Source: DASRAJ01 sp035638255
GTDB taxonomy: Bacteria; Bacteroidota; Bacteroidia; Chitinophagales; UBA10324
Direction of reading: 5' to 3'
Assembly: GCA_035638255.1 (NCBI GenBank)
Contig: DASRAJ010000002.1
Coordinates: 1-64,000, forward strand
DNA: 64,000 nucleotides
Program-made: the position numbers and the translations under genes
The notes under the pieces: generated by a model
Seen by the model: the letters and a program-made list of their open reading frames with translations, nothing else
Database searches by the model: none
What the model was told of the DNA's origin: nothing
Shown here: positions 57,736-64,000 of the stretch, piece after piece
How positions within the stretch are numbered: the first letter of the stretch is position 1
Layout: every line of letters starts with the position of its first letter

Positions 57736-58155
57736 TTAGCTGTTTGAAGGTTTTGTGTAATTGAGTAACCAATGATTTCCGAACTTATCAGTCAGATCAC
57801 CGAACACGGCACCCCAAAAAGTGTTCTCCAACGGGTGAGTTGCTTCGCCGTCTTTAGAAAGTTTTGTATAATAATCTTTGATTTCGTCTTCGCTGCTGCA
57901 ATTAAGCATGAGCGAAACAGCATTGCCTCTAATGAGTCCGTTATTTGAAACCATGTCAGAAGCCATAAGCACTACACCTTTATTTGTAAGGGTGGAATGT
58001 AAAATACTTTGCTTCATTTCCGGAGGCATTTGTTCAGCCATCGGTGATTCACCAATGGTTTGCAGCGTTAGTTCTCCGCCTAAACATTCTTTATAGAACA
58101 TCATTGCTTCACGGCAGTTGCCGCTGAAGGTTAAATACGATTGAATCTGTGTCAT
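57736..58155 (-). CDS. VOC/PhnB-like protein
   Basis: 139 residues: SYLTFSGNCREAMMFYKECLGGELTLQTIGESPMAEQMPPEMKQSILHSTL and WGAVFGDLTDKFGNHWLLNYTK, a single PhnB-type VOC domain (the family GDL.DKFG.xWL ending). Metal-binding residues are not obvious, as usual for PhnB-like members. Substrate unknown. It reads toward the arsR gene; probably its own transcript. Confidence 0.85.
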   Translation of the reverse strand: MTQIQSYLTFSGNCREAMMFYKECLGGELTLQTIGESPMAEQMPPEMKQSILHSTLTNKGVVLMASDMVSNNGLIRGNAVSLMLNCSSEDEIKDYYTKLSKDGEATHPLENTFWGAVFGDLTDKFGNHWLLNYTKPSNS

Positions 58156-58206
58156 TTTTTATGTTAAGTTTTTAGTTGTTTGAAAATATATTGAGTGATT
58201 AGGTTG

Positions 58207-58340
58207 CCACTAATTGCACGAATTTCTTGTCCGTGGTCGGCGTCCCCGACGACCACTCCATATACTGGTTGGCGGGGACGCCAACCAGGGACAGAATTGT
58301 ACAGCTAATTATTTTTATTCGTGCTAATTCGTGGCAAAGT
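58207..58340. repeat. Cluster of intergenic hairpin repeats
   Basis: Two adjacent hairpins, TGGTCG...CGACCA (58234-58255) and TGGTTG...CAACCA (58266-58287), are also complementary to each other through GGCGTCCCCG/CGGGGACGCC. They are bracketed by ACGAATT/AATTCGT-type repeats. Dispersed intergenic repeat between two VOC genes; no gene seen. Confidence 0.6.
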
Positions 58341-58346
58341 TTCAGT

Positions 58347-58760
58347 TCATTTCGGCATCTTACTCATATCCATATACAAAACATTCCACCGATGGCCATC
58401 CAAATCACAAAAGCCGCACCCATACATCCAGCCCTGGTTCTCTCCGGGCTCGCCATAGAGGGTACCGCCCGCCTCCTTCACCTTCTTTGCCAATTCATCT
58501 ACTTCCTCCCGGCTCTCTGCGTCAAAGGAAAATAATACTTCTGTTGATTGCTTTGTATCCGGAAGATTATTTCTTGTAAAATTTTTGAAAACGGATTCAG
58601 CAAAAAGCATGATAATAACTTTTTTACTTCCAAAGAGAAAGGAAGTCGAAACATCACTGTTGCCAGGTCCCGGGTTATTTGGGAATCCAAGTTTGGTGAA
58701 AAACTCTTTTGATTTATTGATGTCTTTTACCGGCAGGTTGATCCAAATGTCTTTTGTCAT
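58347..58760 (-). CDS. VOC family (glyoxalase-like) protein
   Basis: 137 residues: DIWINLPVKDINKSKEFFTKLGFPNNPGPGNSDVSTSFLFGSKKVIIMLF and EVDELAKKVKEAGGTLYGEPGENQGWMYGCGFCDLDGHRWNVLYMDMSKMP. A VOC domain of the lactoylglutathione lyase-like type, ending in the usual D.DGHxW strand. Substrate unknown. No link to the neighbours other than strand. Confidence 0.88.
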   Translation of the reverse strand: MTKDIWINLPVKDINKSKEFFTKLGFPNNPGPGNSDVSTSFLFGSKKVIIMLFAESVFKNFTRNNLPDTKQSTEVLFSFDAESREEVDELAKKVKEAGGTLYGEPGENQGWMYGCGFCDLDGHRWNVLYMDMSKMPK

Positions 58761-58803
58761 GTTGTTTTGATTTTAGTGATTAGGAAATTCATTGAGTGAT
58801 TAT

Positions 58804-58886
58804 GTTGCCACGAATTACACTAATTTTCAGGAAAGGTTTCTGTTGTTATTTTCTGTTCGTGCTAATTCGTGAAATTCGTGGCTAAG
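58804..58886. repeat. Inverted repeat of the CACGAATTACACTAATT type
   Basis: GTTGCCACGAATTACACTAA (58804) and GTGCTAATTCGTGAAATTCG with TGGC (58859-58882) form a loose palindrome. Similar arms border 58207-58340. A common dispersed intergenic repeat. Confidence 0.5.
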
Positions 58887-58889
58887 TTT

Positions 58890-59351
58890 TTAAATGAACA
58901 TTGGTATTAGCTTTAGCTTGTTACCATAATCAGGAGTTTTTAATGGTACCATACACCGCATATCTTTTTCGTTCAGATACATCTCCAGGCAATAGCCGTT
59001 CTTATCTATTCCGGGATCAGCTAAAAGTTTTTTAAAAGTTTTCTCTACCAGCTTTTCATCCTTGCGCCATTCCTTTAATAGTTCACTGATGTATTCGCCT
59101 TTCTTAATGATGAAAGTTTCAAGGCCGAACTTTTCTGCTTCACCTTCATGTAATTCTTCTACAGCCGCTTTGTAAACAATTTCACCTTTATTGTTTGATC
59201 GGGAAATGCCATAAAATCTTCTTCCATCAGATAATGGAAAGATGGAATGCAGTTTCTGGTGTGCGCTTAAAACTCCTTCGGGGAAAGAGGATGCGGTTAC
59301 ACAGAGAACCTTTATTTCTTTATCAATAGCGTATTTTTCTGCTGTTGCCAT
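58890..59351 (-). CDS. Unknown protein divergent from a GlxA regulator (GyrI-like?)
   Basis: 153 residues from ATG at 59351, chosen because a TATGTTTG box lies 20 bases upstream; the frame itself extends to 59423. Sequence: KEIKVLCVTASSFPEGVLSAHQKLHSIFPLSDGRRFYGISRSNNKGEIVYKAAVEELHEGEAEKFGLETFIIKKGEYISELLKEW. It looks like a GyrI-like small-molecule-binding or ligand-sensing domain (the GExY...W region), without certainty. Divergent from glxA-2, so it may be regulated by it. Confidence 0.6.
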   Translation of the reverse strand: MATAEKYAIDKEIKVLCVTASSFPEGVLSAHQKLHSIFPLSDGRRFYGISRSNNKGEIVYKAAVEELHEGEAEKFGLETFIIKKGEYISELLKEWRKDEKLVEKTFKKLLADPGIDKNGYCLEMYLNEKDMRCMVPLKTPDYGNKLKLIPMFI

Positions 59352-59371
59352 GGTTGTTGACTTTGACGGTG

Positions 59372-59379
59372 CAAACATA
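59372..59379 (-). promoter_or_regulatory. -7 box for the 58890-59351 gene
   Basis: Minus strand TATGTTTG (59379-59372) matches TAnnTTTG and sits 20 bases before the ATG at 59351. A clear TTG -33 element at the right distance was not found. Confidence 0.45.
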
Positions 59380-59427
59380 TGGTCGCAAAATGGTTTTGAA
59401 AAGGTGTAAAGACGACATATCAAGGGG

Positions 59428-59458
59428 TTGATTGCGACAGATCAACTGCTTATCTTTG
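59428..59458 (+). promoter_or_regulatory. Promoter of the second glxA-type gene (nearly leaderless)
   Basis: TTG (59428-59430), 20 bases, TATCTTTG (59451-59458). The ATG follows only 4 bases after the -7 box, so transcription probably begins at or within a few bases of the start codon. Confidence 0.6.
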
Positions 59459-59462
59459 CCGG

Positions 59463-60443
59463 ATGAAAACTGTAACAATAATTGTCCCTGAAAAAGCGGT
59501 GTTAGCTGCCGTCACGGATCCGCGCTACATGTTTACAGCCGTAAATGAATTTTTAAAAGCGGAAGACAAACCACCCCTGTTCAATGTTCAATTGGTTGGT
59601 CTCACTAAAGAAATACAATTGAATGACGGATTGTTTTCCGTTCATGTTCACATGCTCATTAAGGATGTAAAAAAGACAGACCTGATTGTGATCCCTGCGT
59701 TGAGCGGCGATTTGAAAACTTCGCTTGAAATGAACCAGGATTTTGTTCCGTGGATTGTGAATCAATATAAGCATGGCTCAGAAGTAGCCTCCCTTTGCAT
59801 TGGTGCTTTCCTGTTGGCATCCACAGGCTTAATGAAGGGGAAGCAATGTTCTACACACTGGTTGTATGCTAATGAATTCCGAAATATGTTTCCCGATGTA
59901 ACACTCGTAGACGGCGGCATTATTACCGAAGAGCAGGGCATCTATTCCAGTGGTGGCGCCAGCAGCTACTGGAATTTGCTTCTTTACCTCGTTGAAAAAT
60001 ATACTGACCGTGCAACAGCGATTCTGGCCTCCAAATATTTCGCGATAGATATAGATCGTAGCAGCCAGTCAGCGTTTGCTTTGTTCAGGGGTCAGAAGGA
60101 GCATGAAGATGTAGAAGTAAAAAAAGCACAGGAATTTATTGAGCAAAATTTTCAGGATAAAATAACGGTGGACCAACTGGCAGATAAGGTTGCGGTTGGA
60201 AGAAGAAGTTTTGAACGACGGTTCAAGAAAGCCACCAACAACACGGTGTTAGAGTATATTCAGCGGGTGAAAGTTGAAGCAGCGAAACGAAGTTTTGAAA
60301 GCAGCAGGAAAAATATAAATGAGGTAATGTTTGATGTTGGCTATACTGACACGAAAGCTTTTAGGATCATTTTCAAAAAGATAACGGGACTAACACCGAT
60401 TGAATATAGAAATAAGTATAATAAGCAGACGGTGGTTTTATAG
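59463..60443 (+). CDS. GlxA-family transcriptional regulator, second copy
   Basis: 326 residues, aligned end to end with the regulator at 6157. DJ-1/PfpI-like domain with EVASLCIGAFLLASTGLMKGKQCSTHW, then AraC HTH: ITVDQLADKVAVGRRSFERRFKKATNNTVLEY and INEVMFDVGYTDTKAFRIIFKKITGLTPIEYRNKYNK. The last 48 codons also exist as a diverged second copy at 62991-63133, on the far side of the following T9SS gene. Confidence 0.9.
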   Translation: MKTVTIIVPEKAVLAAVTDPRYMFTAVNEFLKAEDKPPLFNVQLVGLTKEIQLNDGLFSVHVHMLIKDVKKTDLIVIPALSGDLKTSLEMNQDFVPWIVNQYKHGSEVASLCIGAFLLASTGLMKGKQCSTHWLYANEFRNMFPDVTLVDGGIITEEQGIYSSGGASSYWNLLLYLVEKYTDRATAILASKYFAIDIDRSSQSAFALFRGQKEHEDVEVKKAQEFIEQNFQDKITVDQLADKVAVGRRSFERRFKKATNNTVLEYIQRVKVEAAKRSFESSRKNINEVMFDVGYTDTKAFRIIFKKITGLTPIEYRNKYNKQTVVL

Positions 60444-60498
60444 TTTTAACCTGCCGATAATTGCGGTTGGTGGACACAAACCGCGGGCAGAAATAGCT

Positions 60499-62823
60499 TT
60501 ACTTGCTCAGCACAATTTGTTTTGAAACATCATCGCCCCCGCCGCTACCTACTTTAACTAAATAGATTCCCGGTGATTTACCGGTAAGGTCAACTTGCAC
60601 ATCTTCTCCTTTCACCGCTTTAATTTCTTTTATCAGTTGTCCTTTAATATCAAAAACTCTAATCATAGCATTATCTACAGCTTGAAGAACAGAAATATTT
60701 AGTAAACCGAATGTGGGATTAGGATACGCATTAAAATCATTGGACTGAGTGGTTCCATCTTCGACAGAATTTGCCGCTTTAAGATCACCATATGGAGTCA
60801 GATCAAAGCTACCTATCGCAAAATTTCCAAAGATCGGCACCACTGTACGAACTGCAGTGACAGTTCCACCAATTTCACTCTGAGTATTGTTGATATGAGT
60901 GCCGGAGGAAATCCAATCTGACGTTGCATTTTGCCGCGTTACAATAGCATAAGCACTTGGAATGGTCCCGCCATTAGTGTAGCCACGTTCGTGGAGTACA
61001 AGATCAAAGGTACCGCCGGCAGTAGCAGTATCCGGTTTAATTTTCCAGAAACCATAATCGAGAAGGCTTAAGATGGAACTTCCATTCACTATACAAGTTC
61101 CGGGGTTGGGTGTAGTTCCTGTATTTGGATTATTAAAGTTCACCAGGATGTTCTTAACAGCAGTTAAGTTATTCACTGTTAAAGTTGCCAGTTCATATTG
61201 TGATGAAGTTCCAACCGGGAAATCATATATACCCGTGGTTCCGATCTTGCGTCTCAAATTCCCATTCACATAGTTAGAACTTGAATGACCTATAATAGCA
61301 CTTGTGGAATTATTGGTGACTCTTACTTCTAAACCTGCCGTGGTAATTATTCCGCTTGTCAAAGTAAAAAGATTACTTATTGCTACTGTATTTGTAAGCG
61401 TGAGCCCGTTACTGTTGTTCAAAGTAAGATTGTGGACTTTGGCAGGTAATCCGTTTCCTGTACATTGTGGGGCTGTACCATTGTAAGTGTAATCAGCACC
61501 TATTTTATATGAGCGCGTGCCTGTTACCTGCACATTACCGCTTAATCCCGAGCTGGTAATTCCATTGGCAGAACCTATCATAAGACCGCCTCCCGGTGAA
61601 ACTCTAAAGTTTCCGTTGCCCGTGATAATCTGATCGTCTAATCTTAAAATGGCACCTGAGTCAACAATGAAATCTATTTTTTGAGTAACGCTACCTGACG
61701 ATGACAAGAAATATTGCTCGGAAGTGCCGTTGAAATAAACTTGCCCTCTTGAGATAGCAGAAGTCTCTGTCATCAATCCGAAACCTGAGAAAGTAAGATT
61801 ACCTGCGAGATAAACCCTCCCGGTTCCTTTAAGGGTATGAATTCCATCGAACTGGCTCATGTCAATAATTCCCCCTGAAATAGTCAGATTACCGGATACA
61901 TTTATCAGCGCTGAAGTGATGCCGTATGTTGTAGCGCCGGCTTGATTGAAATTAAAATTGCCCCCTGTTTGTATATAGTTTCCCATAACATTTATCACCT
62001 CGCTCCCATTTAGGCAAGCATAAGTTGTTCCTCCCTGAACATTTAAATTACCTGCAATGTTTAGTGTTAAATTATTCTCTTGCTGGTCGAAATATAAACT
62101 TGAAGTCCCCGTAGAAGTAAGACTAAGATCACCATTGACAGTTGCAAGCTGCGCATTCAGATCTATCTCATTTGTTTCACCGGCGCAATTCCAGATAAAA
62201 TTATAAAATGCCTGGTTAAGATGATCGGGTTTAGTATTTGTAATGCCAAGAATTTCACAGGTGGAACCCAGGTTCCAGGTTGCATAAGGAATATCGCCCC
62301 CATTCCTGGCATGTTGATATTTCCCGCCACTTTCAAAAACAACAGTTGCGATTGCATCAATAAGTATCGTTCCTGAATTCTTAAATGTACCACTCACATC
62401 TAAATCAGTTCCGAGTCCATTGTTTTTGACAGTAAGGGTTTGATCATTGTCTAAATCAACCTCACCACCTGAATTTATCACCACTTGATCAACGCGAACA
62501 CTCACTGTTATCGTGACAACGTTCCCGCTTTGTATTGTAATGGACCCGTATGTATTATCGGGAGGAACGGAAGCAGGTACCCAAGTCCCTCCTCCATGTA
62601 TTTGCCACGTTGCAATGTTATTCCAATTTCCGGAAGCTATTGAACGATAATCTCCTGTAGCAGCAGCATGCGCTTTTTCACTAGTCCCCAAATTGCTGTA
62701 AAAGAAAATAACTGTCCCTGCGATTATAGCAGTTATAGTTAATCCCGCCGAAGCATAAATTAATCGAGCTCGAACGCTGACTTTAACCTTTACACTCTGC
62801 ATAAGTTGTAAACGCGGTCTCAT
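60499..62823 (-). CDS. Large surface protein with T9SS sorting domain
   Basis: 774 residues. An N-terminal membrane/signal segment (LIYASAGLTITAIIAGTVIFFY, residues 21-42) is preceded by a basic stretch. Residues 55-560 are a Gly/Asn/Thr/Ser-rich beta-solenoid-like region with repeated SGTFKNSGTILID, VNGDLSLTSTGTSS, VSGNLTISGG and YLAGNLTFSG strands, as in adhesins; C-terminal T9SS type A domain: NDFNAYPNPTFGLLNISVL to GIYLVKVGSGGGDDVSKQIVLSK. It lies between glxA-2 and the duplicated glxA tail, convergent with glxA-2. Probably a cell-surface adhesin. Confidence 0.82.
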   Translation of the reverse strand: MRPRLQLMQSVKVKVSVRARLIYASAGLTITAIIAGTVIFFYSNLGTSEKAHAAATGDYRSIASGNWNNIATWQIHGGGTWVPASVPPDNTYGSITIQSGNVVTITVSVRVDQVVINSGGEVDLDNDQTLTVKNNGLGTDLDVSGTFKNSGTILIDAIATVVFESGGKYQHARNGGDIPYATWNLGSTCEILGITNTKPDHLNQAFYNFIWNCAGETNEIDLNAQLATVNGDLSLTSTGTSSLYFDQQENNLTLNIAGNLNVQGGTTYACLNGSEVINVMGNYIQTGGNFNFNQAGATTYGITSALINVSGNLTISGGIIDMSQFDGIHTLKGTGRVYLAGNLTFSGFGLMTETSAISRGQVYFNGTSEQYFLSSSGSVTQKIDFIVDSGAILRLDDQIITGNGNFRVSPGGGLMIGSANGITSSGLSGNVQVTGTRSYKIGADYTYNGTAPQCTGNGLPAKVHNLTLNNSNGLTLTNTVAISNLFTLTSGIITTAGLEVRVTNNSTSAIIGHSSSNYVNGNLRRKIGTTGIYDFPVGTSSQYELATLTVNNLTAVKNILVNFNNPNTGTTPNPGTCIVNGSSILSLLDYGFWKIKPDTATAGGTFDLVLHERGYTNGGTIPSAYAIVTRQNATSDWISSGTHINNTQSEIGGTVTAVRTVVPIFGNFAIGSFDLTPYGDLKAANSVEDGTTQSNDFNAYPNPTFGLLNISVLQAVDNAMIRVFDIKGQLIKEIKAVKGEDVQVDLTGKSPGIYLVKVGSGGGDDVSKQIVLSK

Positions 62824-62990
62824 AGTATCTGTGTATGGTGAAGAGTTGAAGTAGTATTACAAAGAATACTTCTTTACGTCTGTGAATTGCCGATAGTTAC
62901 ATAACAATTTATATCCTCACCACATTTTCAAAAGCGATTTTTGCAAGTTTCTCCCTTTCACCTCTTTAATTCGTGCTGCAATCTTCAAAA

Positions 62991-63133
62991 GCAGCAGAAA
63001 AAACATCAATGAAGTAATGTTTGATGTGGGTTATACTGACACGAAAGCTTTCAGAATTATTTTTAAAAAGATAACGGGACTAACACCGATTGAATACAGG
63101 AATAAGTATAATAAGCAGGCGGCGGTTATTTAG
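62991..63133 (+). pseudogene. Second copy of the glxA-type gene's 3' end
   Basis: 143 bases align without gaps to 60301-60443 with about 16 mismatches by eye, most of them synonymous; translated it reads SSRKNINEVMFDVGYTDTKAF and so on to YNKQAAVI-stop. There is no 5' part. The pattern of changes implies it came from a related functional gene, not from recent copying of the local one. Confidence 0.88.
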
Positions 63134-63250
63134 ATTTGACCGGTGAATGAATTTTTTTTGTACCGTGCTTCAAACCGCCCTGAACTGAACTCAGAACAAA
63201 AAATTAAATGACACGGCTTCAGTATGCTTATATGTTTGTTAGAAGTGGTT

Positions 63251-63667
63251 TCATCCTCGTAATATTGCCATTGCGTTATCAGGATTAGAAATAAACTCAA
63301 TCGTAAACCCTAAAAGCCTTCTGAAATCTTCCTCTGTTTGTGTCCATAATACGCATGTCTCCCCCTCAGAATCACCAATCACCTTTGCTTCAAATTTTTT
63401 GTCTTTCTTTTTGAGAAATTTTCTAATCAATCCCTCCCAGTTGTATCCGTCTACCTCAATTCCATTTTCTTCCATAACTTCATTTATCTCATTAAAATTC
63501 TCATGGGGCGAAAATTCAAGTTGAAACCCGATTACATTCTTTCCTTTGAATTCAGACTCCATTACAGTTATGTGGACAGGGGCGAAAGTCTCATCTTCCC
63601 ACATTCCTTCTTCTTCTAAAACTTGGGTGAGATTATTAGGTATCTTCAAATGTTCTAAACCTTTCAT
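63251..63667 (-). CDS. Imm51-like immunity protein
   Basis: 138 residues: LEFSPHENFNEINEVMEENGIEVDGYNWEGLIRKFLKKKDKKFEAKVIGDSEGETCVLWTQTEEDFRRLLGFTIEFISNPDNAMAIL. The GYNWExL...F...D.E...C....E.F..L...I motif order is like the Imm51 family of polymorphic-toxin immunity proteins. No toxin gene is next to it in the window. Assignment is by eye. Confidence 0.6.
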   Translation of the reverse strand: MKGLEHLKIPNNLTQVLEEEGMWEDETFAPVHITVMESEFKGKNVIGFQLEFSPHENFNEINEVMEENGIEVDGYNWEGLIRKFLKKKDKKFEAKVIGDSEGETCVLWTQTEEDFRRLLGFTIEFISNPDNAMAILRG

Positions 63668-63868
63668 TGCCGTTAGTGGTTGCTTTTTTTTATCTCTTCA
63701 ATAACTGGCACTCGTGTGCGGTCAAGTTTTAAGGTGCGAACGCAAACGAGTACTGCGCAACTACTCCTCGTATCTTTTTTCATCATCTTTCAATGCGCCT
63801 TTAAAGAGTCCTGAATGTAAAAATTTTTCAAGCACCAATTCCAAATATTTTTATTATGTTGTTTACAC

Positions 63869-64000
63869 TCATTTGAAATAGCAATCCACAAAATTCATAT
63901 CAGTGCAATACTTTGAAAGTCGGTCCAAAGTCCAGAGTACAGGTTTTTTACCAGGCTTGTAAAAAACAACTCCATCATTGTCTTTGAAATAATTTATGTT
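63869..64000 (-). CDS. Unidentified gene, 3' part at the window edge
   Basis: Read leftward from the edge: NINYFKDNDGVVFYKPGKKPVLWTLDRLSKYCTDMNFVDCYFK then stop at 63871-63869. A further protein-like stretch (ISNECKQHNKNIWNWCLKNF) follows in another frame just downstream, so the gene may be frameshifted. No family recognised. The gap 63668-63868 shows nothing else that I can support. Confidence 0.35.
   Translation of the reverse strand, partial: NINYFKDNDGVVFYKPGKKPVLWTLDRLSKYCTDMNFVDCYFK

Overview
The window (about 64 kb, low-to-moderate GC) looks like a chromosomal segment of a free-living Bacteroidota, probably of the Chitinophagia/Sphingobacteriia type. Evidence: several secreted proteins end in a type IX secretion (T9SS) sorting domain, promoters follow the Bacteroidota pattern TTG-N19..21-TAnnTTTG, and Shine-Dalgarno sequences are largely absent. 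No ribosomal RNA, integrase or phage structural gene was seen.

Layout. 0-16.6 kb: small stress and housekeeping-accessory genes (DinB, VOC, SnoaL, several SRPBCC/AHSA1 proteins, an ArsR-SRPBCC operon, a GlxA/AraC regulator, a CHAD protein) mixed with unknown secreted or lipoproteins. 16.7-24.2 kb: a tight five-gene operon of SWIM zinc finger, DUF5691-like, MoxR-type AAA ATPase, DUF5682-like (two GxxH motifs) and VWA protein. 24.4-36.9 kb: an RNA-repair island. It holds two RlaP-type nucleotidyltransferases, RtcB RNA ligase, a TPR protein, a DraRnl-type ATP-dependent RNA ligase, a TROVE/Ro60 protein and an unknown very basic protein, and between the Rnl ligase and Ro60 a dense leftward array of unusual RNA elements. 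37.2-48.7 kb: molybdenum cofactor genes (fdhD, moaA, moaD, moaE, moaC, moeA, a mobA fusion), an FdhF/YdeP-type molybdoenzyme, a TauE permease and folK. 48.9-55 kb: a T9SS protein, a sugar MFS permease with a GH20 hexosaminidase, and a sulfurtransferase. 55-64 kb: a second ArsR-SRPBCC-DHFR-DoxX operon, VOC proteins, a second GlxA regulator, a large T9SS surface protein and an Imm51-like immunity gene.

The most interesting part is the RNA array at 32.5-33.9 kb. It contains four compact tRNA-like genes (anticodons GTG, ACG, GTC, TTC), five paralogous Y-RNA-like units, and a 196-nt RNA with perfect tRNA acceptor, D and T arms but a 147-nt insert replacing the anticodon domain. Each Y-like unit is closed by its own complementary 7-8 bp end stem and shares a TGTCGTA motif and an internal AGAG/CTCT helix, while the interior ranges from a circularly permuted complete tRNA (acceptor capped by a GCAA tetraloop) to a plain hairpin. 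Next to Ro60, RtcB, Rnl and RlaP this suggests an RNA-repair or RNA-surveillance system with Ro60 guide RNAs and possibly decoy tRNAs for anticodon nucleases. Upstream of ro60 lie a good promoter and two paralogous hairpin-plus-terminator modules that look like tandem attenuators.

A second structural observation: two T9SS genes (27.8-29.1 and 60.5-62.8 kb) each sit between an intact gene and a second, diverged copy of that same gene's 3' end, in the same geometry. All calls are from reading sequence; no database, covariance model or structure prediction was run.
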